64,000 bases of DNA from assembly GCA_001466705.2 (NCBI GenBank), contig LATX02000202.1, positions 62,001 through 126,000 of the forward strand, read 5' to 3'. The notes under the pieces were generated by a model, which worked only from the letters and a program-made list of their open reading frames with translations, did no database searches and was not told the DNA's origin. This DNA is from Moniliophthora roreri (Eukaryota; Basidiomycota; Agaricomycetes; Agaricales; Marasmiaceae). Shown here piece after piece: positions 1 through 11,426 of this stretch (the first letter of the stretch is position 1; the number at the start of each line of letters is the position of its first letter). The position numbers were made by a program, and so were the translations under genes.

Positions 1-6
1 GAGTAG

Positions 7-112
7 GCTGGGATGGCCGAGTCGTTAAGGCGAGTGATTTGAATCGCTGGAAAAGGAATGATTCAGCATCACTTGGTGTTTCACCGCGTAGGTTCAAATC
101 CTGCTCCCAGCG
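7..112 (+). tRNA. tRNA-Ser(UGA), intron-containing
   Basis: Class II tRNA. The acceptor stem GCTGGGA (7-13) pairs with TCCCAGC (105-111) and the discriminator is G112. The anticodon stem AGTGA pairs with TCACT once an intron of about 24 nt (44-67) is removed, leaving loop TTTGAAA with anticodon TGA at 40-42. A long variable arm, normal for serine tRNAs, lies between the anticodon arm and the T arm (GGTTCAAATCC box B). The intron sits one base 3' of the anticodon, the usual eukaryotic position. It decodes UCA serine codons. Confidence 0.93.
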
Positions 113-1019
113 TTGTGTTTGGCATGTTCTATTTTATCCGACCTATTCCCCAGTGCTTTAGGACTTGATATTTTGAGATTTCCGTGGATTGCTGCCAGTC
201 CAGCATGGGGGGCCATCGGAGAACGGGTTGTTGACGTACCTTGGAGATGTGACAATCTGTTGGAGGACTCGTTGACCCATCTCGTATTCGGAGCAGCTGA
301 GCGTGGGAGCGTTTGTGTCAGCTCGTTAGCGCTCGACCGCTTCTTGCTCCTGACTCCCATTTTCAAGTGAGTCCTGGCATTTATTTGGGGGTCCAGCCGT
401 TTTCTGATAATTTGGATTAGTAATTAGTGATGCACGGTCTTTTTCTCGCCATCATAGATCCGCAGAACACGTATCTCCACTGCGAGCTTCACGAGTTCCC
501 GTGTTTGCCTCTTTTCGGCCTTCTCTGGGGCGTAGAAAATGCCGGTGGCGATTTCAGGGGCTAAAGTGGTCAAATCAAACCCATTCTTCTGGCCTAAGTC
601 AATATTATCCAAATTCTGAAGGAAATCCTCGTTCTTAGTGTTCACGTCCTTAGCAACAGTACATGAAGATCAAAGTATAAAGAACCTCCTACCCGTCTAA
701 CGTTGTGTCCTTGACTGATCATGTTTGTAGTGGACTCATGCGCCTCTTTAACTCAACGCTGAAGAAGTCTAGAACAGGTACGTCGGAAGGCACGCTTCCC
801 CGCAGAGACCAGGATCATTGGTATTCATACTCTTCAGCGTTCTCCGCCGATTTCTTCTTCCCATTCGTGCACCACAAGCTTTTCATCAGTTCTGGGCTAG
901 CGTCACGCCTGATTGCTCTCCGTAACTGCGCTATATGGAAGACTATAAGTTAGAGAGTCAAAAGATACGATGTCGCCCAACACACCTCTATTTTCCTTCC
1001 TAACAGCGTCATCCCTGCC
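113..1019. other. Intergenic; one possible small exon
   Basis: No recognisable gene. A minus-strand open frame (645-424) gives about 73 residues of soluble, charged sequence (…FDLTTLAPEIATGIF…) but has no ATG in frame at its 5' end. It could be the last exon of a small spliced gene starting near 722, or chance. It matches no family I know. Confidence 0.3.
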
Positions 1020-2053
1020 ATGGTTGACATTATATCCAAGACAGTCATTTCGTCGGACGGAGGCTCAATATATGCAGAGGCAACAGGAGATCCAACAAAG
1101 CCAGCGCTCATCCTGATTCCAGGATATACTTGTCTATGAGAAACAGTTTGAGGATGAAGGGTTGCGGAGGGAGCTTTATCTCGTGCGTATTCTATTCTTA
1201 GCTTCTGAGATCACTCATGCTTTCCCTCTTGATATCAGATAAGGTACGATCCCCGTGGACACGGACAGAGTGTGATGCCGGAAGCCATGGAGGGACACAG
1301 TTCAAAGCTGTATGCTGATGATTTCGCCTGCGTTTGCAAGGCTTTCAACGTAGTGCGACCTGTGGTTGGAGGATGGTGAGTCTAGTGTAGTCCTGATCTG
1401 ATGATAGTAAACATGTAACCTTTCTCGTCTTGGCAGGAGTTTGGCAGGTACGAGGAAAATCATTGTACGATTGTTCGAGAAACCGGTGGTAATGGCGAAT
1501 TCGTATACTTTCAGGAGCGATCATCACCGACATCTGTACGCACCTTGGTTCGGAGGCCATTTCAGGTGCTATCTTCATAGCCGCCTTACCCTACCTAGGT
1601 CCTATTTTGGGGAAGATTGTTCACCCTGCCATTCTGGCCCATGTCCCTGGCATTCAGTCTAAAGATGACGTTGCCGCCCATAAAGCAGTGATGCTCAAAT
1701 TTGGTGAATCGTTATTTATCGACCCTAAGAAGATTCCGATACAGACGCTATTTGCGTGGCTAGGTGCAACCATGCTCCAGCCGCCTGTAGTCAGCCGTCT
1801 GGTGCTTGAGCGACCACAAGACCCTGGGAAGTTGTTTGAGGCTGGAGAGAAGGGATTGAAGGTTCTTTTCATCCACGGGAACCAGGACGCACACCGAATC
1901 GGTGGAATGGCGGTCGTTGATGAGTTACGCGAATATTTCCGGGAATGTGATGTTGTCAGTTTCGAGAATGCAGGGGATGCATTCTTTTATGAGAAACCAC
2001 TGGAGACAAACAAAGCGTTGCTAGCCTTCACTAAGAAAGTGACAAGTTCGTAG
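1020..2053 (+). pseudogene. Alpha/beta hydrolase-fold protein, probably inactivated
   Basis: Reading starts at ATG 1020 (MVDIISKTVISSDGGSIYAE). Introns fit at 1183-1238, 1376-1436 and 1448-1514, and the last exon runs to the stop at 2051-2053. Joined exons show an alpha/beta hydrolase: ILIPGYT oxyanion region, RYDPRGHGQS, nucleophile elbow GGWSLAG, and HGNQDA with the likely acid residue. Two defects are visible. The frame breaks near 1131, where a stop follows GYTCL and the continuation YEKQFEDEG is in another frame, as if about two codons and one base were lost. The catalytic histidine expected in the C-terminal GxxHAFFYE-type motif is Asp (AGDAFFYEKP). Family members are soluble hydrolases of about 275-290 residues. 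Both defects point to a pseudogene. A single sequencing error could explain the frame but not the missing His. Confidence 0.7.
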
Positions 2054-3150
2054 ACATGCTTGACAAAAACTGTGTATATGTATTGCACTAGAACTAAACA
2101 ACTTTCGCTGGCGTTGTGCATGTAGCAGGCCGCTTTCTCACATTGCCTATAGCAATCTCAGTGTCATCTTTGCAATCACAGTTCCAGAGCAGTGCAAATT
2201 TACAATCCTCTATGTAAAAAGCAAAGCCTGATTACCATGCTCGCAATACCATGTTGATTATGACAAACGATGTGTCTCAAACTGACAAGTTCACGTTCTT
2301 ACATGGCAGACTGAAAACGTCATTCGTTCCTTGACCTTTTTTATCTTTAGAGTCATAAAAACTGATTGATTGACATAATAAATCATCCGGGAATCGAACT
2401 TGAGCTGCTCTTTTCAAAGTACGAAGGGTATGCTGGAGGTCGTGAGATCTTCAAGCTGGACACGCTTGCAGAGATGCTCCGATCATCACATTTCCTGCGA
2501 GTTTTTGCATCAAAATCGCCGGGTTCCACTTTCTTTCCGTACATTCCTGAAAAGTGTTAACAGAGTTAATAGAGTCGAGGGTAAAACTTGTGCTCATCGC
2601 AAAAAAACAAAAAAAAAAAAAAAAAAGGAAAGGGAAGGTAGGATAGGCCAAGCCGTGCTCACAACGTGAGGTTTTGAAAGCTGTATTGTGCTGCGGATGG
2701 ATGTCACCGTCAGAATGTCGTCCACGGGGTATCATCACCGTTTCCAGGTGTGAGGTTTTTGTCCGTGGATTCGCTTTTACTACTACGGTGAGTAAACGTC
2801 GACCAGGCAGCCTTACGATATATATATCACAATTCTCATGAACAACATGGAGTAGAGCTCATGCCCTGTCCATGAGCTTTACAAGGTAGAGATGGAGATG
2901 ATATGTGTGCGATGTGACGGTGATAACGATCCCTGCGTGTGGACGGTTGTCATAACCCGGATGACTGCGGTTGATCGAGTTTAGTCAATCTCGGTGATGG
3001 AATTACGAGGTTTTTTGCGGGGAAATATGAATCGTTCTTCTTATGTCAATTTGTTCACCCATCATTTACCTAGTGGCTGAAATGCAATCCTTGATATCGG
3101 AAGGAGGCGAAGGATTTGAGATAGGGAGATTCGAACCGAGCTGTAGGTAC
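2054..3150. other. Intergenic, no gene seen
   Basis: AT-rich stretch without a credible gene. It contains an interrupted poly-A run at about 2600-2627. Near 2380-2420 is a degenerate minus-strand T-arm resembling the 3' half of the tRNA-Gly found elsewhere in the window. Confidence 0.4.
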
Positions 3151-3949
3151 TTGTACATGGCGTAATAGGAACGCCCCTGGTGAGCAAAGATTTCTGGATC
3201 TAAAGGTGTCAACAATTTTTCTTTTCCCAGTGCGAAGGGTCGGAATCAGAGTCTATCGAAAAAAAAAAACCGATTGGTCGGAGTATATATCACTCGCAGA
3301 GCCACACTGCAGTACGAGGCAAGATATATATGCGTGACGGCGATACCATTAACGCTATGTATTACGCCATGTACCCTACAGAAGGGTCCATTCTATTGAT
3401 CTTCAGCATACCTCGCGATCATGAGCGAAGGCTATCCTTGTAGACAGTATCGTTATTACCCAAGTTCAGATATATATAACTTTACCTTGTACTCACCGTC
3501 TGGATACATTCAGTCATTATCGTCCGCCTTCCGCCACTCTTTCGCATGAATGTACTATCAAACCTTTCCTGCTTCACGACATGATATCCAGTCTCGAGAA
3601 ATTGGAAATGGAAGGCTATCTCTGCGCCTGCATGGTGGCGACTTAAAGAGATAGATCTTCAGGAACTTGCATTGTGGTACAAAGTAGCGCAACAAACTTT
3701 GGCGCGGTCGTGGTTGATTGAACTCGGCAGGGTAGAAGTAATGACTGATTCGGGGCGTTCAAAGGCATACTCGGCCGATCCGAATCTTGCACAGCATCTG
3801 TTCATTCGGTTTTATCTGACTCGTAGGTCAAGTTCCGGATTTCGGGTAGGAAAGGCGGTTCGCCTGGTGACTTCGAAGACAAAGCATATGCTCCACTTTC
3901 TTCTGGATAAAAATTAATACCAACTCGAGATTGCAGGAACGAGAGGATA

Positions 3950-5724
3950 TAGAGCCGAGACGAAGGATCATAGCGGTTGACAATCAAACGAGTCACATAC
4001 ACGTGGCCCTGACAGCGAAATGTGACAGCGTGATTTTAGTTAGCACGGCTTACTTCTTGACTAAGACCGTTGACGATGTTGACGATGGACCTGTCTCTTT
4101 TCTATTCACCTACAGCCCCTAGCTCATTACACTCCCGTTTGGTCATGGAAATTCTTTAGACGAAAGCCTGGTAGGTTACACTCTGTTTCAAACTTGCGTA
4201 CTGAATGAAAGCGAATCTTCATCCGTGCCCGTTTCTAGATTCTGGGTATGGCTGAAAGTGGACAAAAGACGTGATGGACCTTTTGAGATACGGAGACGTG
4301 AGCAAAAGAAAGCATGAGCCACTTAAATGTCAAAAAGGTATGTCTTCTGTTAGCTTGGAACGATATTTTCCCGCTGAGCGTTGCCCAAGTTTGGTCGATA
4401 TCCAAACCACCAATGCAACCGGTTTACTCTCCCGTACGTTGTTATACTCATGATCCTAGCCACCGGCTGCCTAAACCAGGCGAACTAGGGGAAGATCCCG
4501 ACTTCAACTCGTCCATCCCGTACCCGGAATCTCATCCCGACGCCGCCCAGAACGATGTGTGATTTGTGATTACGGCTTGCTTCCTTGACACGATGTCGAC
4601 GATATCGCTCGTTTCTTGTTCTTGATCCTTACTCTCTGGATCCCGATACGACCTCGTAAGATGGAGCTCCTGGTGGTTTGGCTACTGAAAGCGGTTGAAG
4701 AGGAAGAAAATAGACTGTAACTGTGGGACGCTTGAGCTGAACGAGGGAGAGAGAACTGTCGAAGAGAATGGCCAAAGTTACGTGTCTACCTCTTTCTTGC
4801 TCAGCATTCGTTTCATACCTCTAGAATACCTACACAGACCTCCCTCATGGTCTCGGCTTTGGTTCTCGGGTCTCACACTATCCGTTATTCTCCACGAACG
4901 TTCCCTTCCGATCTGTTGGCAACCGGATCCGCTTCTTTCGACGTTTGTGCCAATGAGTTATGATCATGCTACTAGTCTTCGCCTTCCTACAACCTTTGTC
5001 CTCAATACTAGGAGATGTAAGGAAAGCATTCCAGACCTCGCTTGTCGATTGCCTATCCAGCACGTCGCCAAAATTACAGTAACCCCAACTTTTCATCGTC
5101 GCATCAAAAATGAATACGGCTACTTCTCATTCTTACCCACACCAGCCACACAGTCCCTTTCGAGCTACGGTCATAGTCCTATCGACAATGCGATCCCATT
5201 TCCTTGAGCATAGCGAGGTTACATGCGTCAGTTATCCCACCCTCCCCCCTTAAGAATCTACCCGCATCTCCTCAGTTTTCTATCCTCAATAAAACAACCT
5301 CGCCCACTCACACCCAGACGTCAAGAATTAAAGTAGCTGTCTGCTAGAGGGAGGAGGGCTTGCGTACAGAACCCTGGGAGATTGTAGGCTGTTGAAATTT
5401 CTCCATTCAGACGGGAGGGAAGGATGCTGAGATTATCGTGCACGGACAGCGGATATGAAGGGTGGGAGAGAGGGGGGAGGAGGGGAGGACGAGAGAACGA
5501 GAAAACGAGGGGAAGGGATGCAGACTTATTTCCCTTTGCCGTCATATGATGTAATGGAAAAGTGTAACCTACTTAATCCTGTCTGTAATAGCATGCCGAA
5601 CAGCTCATCCTTTGCGATCAGGAAGTATGTTGCTTTCCTCACCTTACAGTCCTTCTATTTAAAAATGTACTATACTATGAAGTGGGTCAGTCATTCAAGT
5701 CGGCTACGAAGAATGACGCCCCCT
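3950..5724 (+). repeat. Diverged repeat unit, copy A
   Basis: This stretch matches 6485-7830 in the same order. Shared segments include the box at 3976-4125 (like 6506-6640), 4725-5060 (like 6800-7120), 5265-5350 (like 7350-7450) and the purine-rich GA-tract at 5455-5515 (like 7530-7590). It ends in a fragment of tRNA-Thr (5685-5710) with T-arm TCAGTCATTCAAGTCGGCT. Open frames inside are not conserved as protein between copies, so I regard it as non-coding repeat DNA. Confidence 0.6.
5685..5710 (+). pseudogene. Decayed tRNA-Thr 3' part
   Basis: The variable region and T arm match those of the intact tRNA-Thr copies at 7732, 11333 and 24025, with one T-loop-side change (CATTCAAG). The 5' half and the acceptor stem are not recognisable. 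Its position at the end of repeat copy A matches that of the intact tRNA-Thr at the end of copy B. Confidence 0.6.
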
Positions 5725-5940
5725 TGAATCTTTTCTTTTTCTTGCAGGAACGGTGGAACTTTCTTTGCAGAAACGAGATTTTGTCGATGAATCCGTTTAA
5801 GGGAGTTAGTGACTGGTATGATCTCCGGGTACGCTAGTGCGGATATGAAGAGGTGAGTTTGTACGATAAGGAAGACCCAAAGATGCTCATTTATTTGGGA
5901 GGTTTTCCGAGTAGAAGGGTCTCATTCGTTCGTTTCGTAA

Positions 5941-6032
5941 GGGTGCGTGGCGTAATGGTAACGCCCTTGCTCAAGATGCCTTCTTAACCGGCTCAAAAGC
6001 AAGTGTTCTTGTTTCGATTCCGAGTGCACCCC
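5941..6032 (+). tRNA. tRNA-like element, isotype uncertain
   Basis: Acceptor GGGTGCG pairs with TGCACCC. The D arm TGGCGTAATGGTAACGC is perfect, and anticodon-stem halves CTTGC and GCAAG flank an apparent intron. The T region has one extra T (GTTTCGATTCC). The loop after CTTGC begins TCAAGA and lacks the universal U33 in the best fold, so no isotype is assigned. It belongs to a family of similar elements in the window and may be a tRNA-derived repeat rather than a working gene. Confidence 0.55.
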
Positions 6033-6138
6033 ATCTCGTCTCTGGATCTCAAAGTAGTTTTTTTCGGGGGAAACTGAATTGAGGCAATCAGCTGAAGCGT
6101 AATCTGGGACCTGAGATCTAAACGCAAGAAGGGATGAC

Positions 6139-6202
6139 GGGTACACGGCATTAACGGTAGCACCCTAGCCGAGTGGCTTTGGTTCGGCTCTGGATGTACC
6201 CT
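6139..6202 (+). pseudogene. Short tRNA-like element
   Basis: GGGTACA (6139-6145) pairs perfectly with TGTACCC (6195-6201), and box A- and B-like segments lie between. At 64 nt it is too short for a full tRNA and the anticodon arm is unclear. It is a deleted relative of the elements at 5941, 9925 and 34821. Confidence 0.55.
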
Positions 6203-6484
6203 TTTTCCGCTTCAAGGGTTTTGATATCCTTTTTCTATCGCAGTAGGAAACGGGATTGTATGTACCTAATTACAGTCGGATAATCCTTTTTTTTTCCTTG
6301 CTTTGTAGTTTGGACAGCCTTGGACTTGCGTTCTCGTATATAGTACTTGGGTTCAGCTCAGCGGTACCAGTAGTACGATACATGAGCCGCGAGAGTTTGT
6401 CGTTCAAACCGACTAGGAAGAATCATCTGATTATATGTTTCAAATCTCCCAAGGCGAGAGCAGTAACGTGGATTAGTGCATCGA

Positions 6485-7830
6485 GCTAGGCGGAGATCAT
6501 GATGGTTCACAATCAAGCGAGTCACATAAACGATACACGTGTCCCATGGCCAGACCGGAAATGTGACAGCGTGATCAATACGACCTTGACCGTATCATCG
6601 TCTTTTTTTCGTTCACCTCTGGCTCCTTTCTCAATGGACTCCTGATGATAGCTCATGTAAAATCGCAAGTTGGAGATCCTAGTGCATTTACTTTGAAGCT
6701 ACAGAGAGGTCATTCAACCCAATTCGTACTCTCCAGCATATTCAAACTCTTGATAATGGCGAAGGGCAAGGAAGACAGTCCAGACGGCCCGTGAGAGGTG
6801 AAATGGAACGGTTGAGCTGAATGAGAGAGAGAAAACGAGCGTTGAGGAGTGTCAAAGGTACGTTGTCTTCACCTTTTCTCGTGGACCGTTTGTCTGATAG
6901 TTTCAGAACGCTAACATGGTCCTCGCTCTGGCTTACACCTCTAGCGTTTATCCTGGCTCTTGTTCTCGATTTTACACCATCCATCATTCACCCCCTCCTG
7001 GTCTGTTGTTCTCAACCGGATCTGTATCTACTACTTTTGTCATTCGTGCCAGTGGGTTCTGATCACACTACCAGTCCTCGCCTTCCTAAAAGAATTGTCG
7101 GGATTCGAAGTCCTGCCAGATACATATCTACCTCGTCACTCGAGAGGAAGTCGTCCAGACCCTGCTCACCGGTCATTTACTTGGAATACGGCACCCCCTC
7201 GTCATATCGCATCAATAACACACTCCCGCTTCCAGAAACATATGCATTCACGTTCACATGTCGGTATGAGAGACTTGGGAAGGCGAGGGTCAGGAGAAAA
7301 CATAGCGAGGGTGCGTATGCCAGCCTTTGGAGAATCTTTCTCCTCATATAAAAATTCATTCGCATCTACCCAGCTTTTCTATTTCAACAGCAGGAACCCG
7401 CTCATTTTCGCTCACCCGTTAGCGTCAAGAACTCCAAGTAATGGTACGCGGGAGAAAGAAGAGTTTGAGTGCCCGATCATAGATTCATTCAGATGACTAA
7501 GAAGGATCATACCCGCGCGTAGACGGTAAATGTGGGGGATGGTGGAGAGAGGAACAGGCGGACGAGGGGAAGAGGGGGAGAAAATGTGAAACGTTTCGAT
7601 CTTGATCCTCGGTGTCCAAATCCGATGCAGGGAAGGTCTAGTGGATGCGCCTCTCGGAGAGAAGTACGAGGTACATGTTGTAAGCATCTGAATGCGCAGT
7701 TCCAAAAAACCCTCCCTTTTTTGCAAAATAGTCCCCCTTAGCTCAGCGGTAGAGCGCTTCACTAGTATGTAGAGTATGAAAATCATACTAGACGATGGAG
7801 AGGTCAGTCGTTCAAGTCGAATAGGGGGAA
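6485..7830 (+). repeat. Diverged repeat unit, copy B
   Basis: Second copy of the unit at 3950-5724, ending in an intact tRNA-Thr(AGU) at 7732-7830. Substitutions and indels are spread over the whole length, so the duplication is old. Two overlapping open frames (6821-7351 and 6960-7496) are present, but the corresponding frames in copy A are disrupted differently, arguing against a conserved protein. Confidence 0.6.
7732..7830 (+). tRNA. tRNA-Thr(AGU), intron-containing
   Basis: Acceptor TCCCCCT pairs with AGGGGGA, discriminator A. D arm is TAGCTCAGCGGTAGAGC. Anticodon stem CTTCA pairs with TGGAG (one G-T) after removal of an intron, and the loop CTAGTA gives anticodon AGT. The T stem has one mismatch (AGTCG/CGAAT). 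The intron differs in sequence from those of the copies at 11333 and 24025. Probably functional, or slightly decayed. Confidence 0.85.
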
Positions 7831-8486
7831 TAAAGCCTCTCGGACAGTGCATTTTGTTCAGCAACAGCGTACGGGTACATTTTGTTACAGTACACTAATC
7901 TATCTACCGGAATCAGTGAGTTTTTCTCCGGGACGAGTGTGAATACATAGGTCTTAAGCTTGTTAATCAGTAGGAAACCTCGAAGCTCACCATTTATCAG
8001 CCGATATTAGCATCAAATGTTGATATTTCCCAGTTTTGGCGTTTTTTTTTTTTTGAGGTGTAAATTCTACTAGATTGCCCGCCGAAGGCTTATGTCGATT
8101 CTGGGATGGTTTATTTCCTCGCCCAAATCCCGATACAGGACGTGCCACTTTGGTTCATTTCCGATTACTCGTTGGCCATGCAGCATCTCCATACGGTGCG
8201 TTGAAAAACGGATGGTTAAATTTCTTTGAGTTATAGAGGAAGGGCTATTGATGTACACATAAGCCTTGTTTCTGTACGCGAAGGGCGGGACAGCGTACAA
8301 GCCTTCATGGCGTTGAGAGCTGGGGGACCAGTTATAGACACAGCTTCACCGAAAAATCGCCACTACTAGATGCAGAGAGCGTTGTAGCATTTCACGTTAT
8401 TGTACACAATTATTTTTTTTATCTCTAGGCAAAATACACGAGTCGCATTAATATCAACCCTGAAGAAACACAATTCAATAACGAAA

Positions 8487-8823
8487 TTATAGCGAGTGGT
8501 TATTATCACTTACTTGGATAGTAATCTCTTTGCAAGTGCCCGAACAACACGTAGGATTCTTGCCTTCGAAGAGTCCGTTGTTATCAGTACTCGTGATACA
8601 CCACCCATTGTATCGACCTCCTTGTGGGGTGACTTTGTCACAGCAGCCGCTGTAGATGATTGAGATTAGTTGTGTAAAAAGGGTTTTGATGCAACGAGAC
8701 ATGGACGTACTTGGTTTTCGTGGCATCCCCGCACTTGCAAGCGTGAGTTTGTACGTTTTGAATAGCATCAACGCCGACCATGAGGAATGGCAGAATTAAG
8801 TAGAAGGTATTGGTGAGCTTCAT
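8487..8823 (-). CDS. Small secreted cysteine-rich protein
   Basis: Two exons, 8823-8711 and 8649-8487, with an intron of 61 nt (donor GTACGT, acceptor CTACAG), give about 91 residues. It begins MKLTNTFYLILPFLMVGVDA, a clear secretion signal with likely cleavage after the A at about residue 20. The mature part has eight cysteines in the order C-x-C, CC, C, CC, C (ACKCG, GCCDK, GWCIT, TCCSGTC), so four disulfides are plausible. This is not the class I hydrophobin order. A GTAAGT donor occurs just before the stop, so the last few residues may differ (KEITIQ then stop after a further 52-nt intron). A TATTTAA box lies about 58 nt upstream of the ATG. Function unknown; an effector-like or cell-surface role is only inference. 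Confidence 0.65.
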
Positions 8824-8877
8824 TCTGGTTGTTGGAGTAAGTGAAGGATAATGCTTTGCAGAGTTGTCAAGGTTCAA

Positions 8878-9924
8878 CTCCTTAAATACCTTGCACTGGG
8901 CGGAAAAGGCTGCAAGGCAGTGGAGGTAATTGAAATTTCGGAATGGTCCTCTTCCGCGTCAACCCCTTACTGCCACCATTTGGTTCCTTGCGTCTAGGCT
9001 TGTAAGTACCCACTCACTCCCGTTCGCCTCATTATAATCAGGGCAAGGGTTTGAAAAAGCGGGAGGATGACGGCGAGGGGGAAGATGGGAAAGATATTAT
9101 CCAACACTTTACTGCAGTATCAAGGCTGATTACCATGCTTTGTTGCGGAAGAAAGACAAGAGGCATACAGTTTCTGATTTGTATACCCGAGCTGTCGTGT
9201 GGTGAGGTGATAGGCGGGACGGCATCGTTATGCCGACCTGAGCTCCGTCTCTGCTTCGCTTCTTTGGTTTGAATTCGGGAAATGCGTATCTTTCTTCCTT
9301 TATCTCATCGTGCCCCCAATCCACTTCATTAAAACGAACCATACAAGTATAATACAAGAAATCATCTACGGATCAACTTGCAGGACTTTTTTCTGAGACT
9401 TCGCCACATGGTTTCGGAAGGGTGTAAACCGAGAGTAGATGCATTTTTGCTTTCCAGGGTCCCACTGATGAGCGAGGGGAACGAAATAAGTGTTTGACAG
9501 CGCTGAGAATAACGCGTCGTTAGTGGGAGAATCACACTCTACGGTCTTGTGTTGAATCCAAGTTTTTGGGACATCTCGGGCTTTCTGAAAATGGTAACCT
9601 TCGGCCTGACATTGATCGTATCTGCCGAGGTCTGCTATCACTTCAACACGCGACAGCTCGGGTATACAAATCGGTGAGGCCTGGAACCTCCTGAACAAAG
9701 ATACGACTCGAGGTACATTCGCTGGATGTATCTTCATTCCGAGGGGGCATTACCGTTACGACCATGTACCCCCTTCTTAAGTTAGGTAGAAAAGGCAATT
9801 TTCCCGCGTTAGAATGGCTTGAGGCATTCAAATTGAACCATACTTACTGAGGAAGGAACAGGAACATAGCCGTCCAAGTGCGTGAACAAAAAAAAAAAAG
9901 TTCGACATGGAATGACATACCATC
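8878..9924. other. Intergenic with a small inverted duplication
   Basis: No credible gene. The segment 9175-9245 (+) and the segment 9667-9604 (read on the minus strand) share the run TATACCCGAGCTGTCG and the following GAAGTGATAG-like sequence. They are inverted copies of one repeat. A related stretch occurs near 3715-3760. A minus-strand open frame at 9737-9366 lies across one copy and is probably not a gene. Confidence 0.4.
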
Positions 9925-10005
9925 GAGCGTATCCGGATTCGAACCAGAATTGTTTGCTCAGTTTATAAAGCTGTGGCAAGAGCGTCTCAATTACGCCATG
10001 TACCC
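9925..10005 (-). pseudogene. tRNA-like element, decayed
   Basis: The minus strand begins GGGTACATGGCGTAAT (acceptor and D arm) and contains a perfect T arm TCTGGTTCGAATCCGGA. The 3' acceptor strand TACGCTC no longer pairs well with GGGTACA. Anticodon stem halves are recognisable but imperfect. Same family as 5941 and 34821. Confidence 0.55.
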
Positions 10006-10249
10006 GTGTTAGCTTTGTCCTCGATAGCATAATGAACGTAGACGTAAGGGCCGAAAATGAGGGTGCGTAGATTGAAGTTGATTTTCTCTCCGAGAATAGC
10101 CGTGAATTTGAACGTGCCTCATCCAAAGTCAGGTTGACAAAGGTTTGTTGCGCTGATGAATTGAAACATGACGGGATTAATCGGTATTGAGAATGAACAA
10201 GAAGCCGTACCAAATGTTTACAAAGAAGGGAGGAACATAGATCATGGTG

Positions 10250-11426
10250 GTTCATAGTCACGTACAACGTCGACGATATCAACTCACTTTCTCGTTCACC
10301 CTCTGACTTTAACGTCTTGGACCTGCAATGCATCACATTTCTCTGGCTCGACTTTGCTTTTGGATGGACGGGATGGAAGGGAGACTTGAAATGAACGTGG
10401 GCGAGCACGACCGTCAACCCAATGGCTTGAGGTGTGTTTCTCCGCCTCTTGCACAATCATAGTAATCAATACACCCACAGATTCCTCCCCCGGTTCATAC
10501 TTCACGTTGACTACGTCCATATGCTCTCGGATCGTTCCCCCTCGAATTTTTCATTGTCTATTTCATCACGAGTGTCCCCATTCTGATCTGTTGGGATCAA
10601 TTAAACCCTCTCCCTTTTTCGCTGATGAATTCTGTTCTAGGGATAGAATCAGAGTATTTTCAGGGATGAAGTGCGTCTGTTCTACCTTTTTCCCGTTGGC
10701 TGATTTCCGACATCAATCTTCATTACTCGACGGAACGGTTCCCTACCCTCCCCCGACGTATATCTCGGACATCGTAGCATAGCGGGCGAATCATACCAAA
10801 ACAAAAGGCTCCCAACCTTCCATATCACCCAACTCGCCAAGATAGCAAAATCTCATCGGTCTCCTCGGAATCCAACCAATGTGATAATATCTACCCGTTC
10901 CTCTCAATCATACTCACACCTCTTACGGCTTCACCCTGTTTCAAAAGGTCGACGGTCATATCCACATGTTGGTGAGAGAGGTGTGAAATATGGGGGGGGA
11001 GAAAGGGAAGAGGTACGGGGGGTAACTAATTGTCCTTCCACCAACTTACTCGCACCTTTCTATTTCCCAACTTTGTTATGACGAACACTCTGGTCACACT
11101 ACGGAGTGGAGGAGGGAGCAAGTTACAAAGGTGGTAGGCAAATGAGATTGAGGAAGGGCGACTGGTGGTACGCTGAACGATAGGGAAGGGATCAGAAATC
11201 TAAACCTTTGCTCACTGATAAATTAAGCTATCGCTTCAATTTGTACCGATGTTCCTTGACTCCCAACTAGATATGCAATGCACTGTTCTTGGTGACTGGC
11301 ATGAGAATATTTAGCTCATCCTGAGCAACAGCTCCCCCTTAGCTCAGCGGTAGAGCGCTTCACTAGTATATGAGTTCTCATGTGCTAAGAATGAAGAGGT
11401 CAGTCGTTCAAGTCGGCTAGGGGGAA
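10250..11426 (+). repeat. Diverged repeat unit, copy C
   Basis: Weaker match to copies A and B: the GTCGACGATATC/TTTCTCGTTCACC segment near 10270-10300, a GA-rich tract near 10970-11010, and tRNA-Thr(AGU) at the end. The part 11185-11426 also resembles 23844-24118, which ends in another tRNA-Thr. Confidence 0.45.
11333..11426 (+). tRNA. tRNA-Thr(AGU), intron-containing
   Basis: Acceptor TCCCCCT pairs with AGGGGGA, discriminator A. The anticodon stem is CTTCA/TGAAG and the loop CTAGTA carries AGT. The intron is about 21 nt. T arm AGTCG-TTCAAGT-CGGCT is paired throughout. It is nearly identical to the copy at 24025, including much of the intron. Confidence 0.92.

Noticed and set aside
6821..7496. 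Two overlapping open frames of about 176 and 178 residues
   Set aside because: They lie in repeat copy B; the equivalent frames in copy A are interrupted at other places, and neither has a recognisable domain.
9809..10456. 215-residue minus-strand open frame
   Set aside because: It runs through the tRNA-like element at 9925-10005, has no family resemblance and no good start context, so it is most likely chance.
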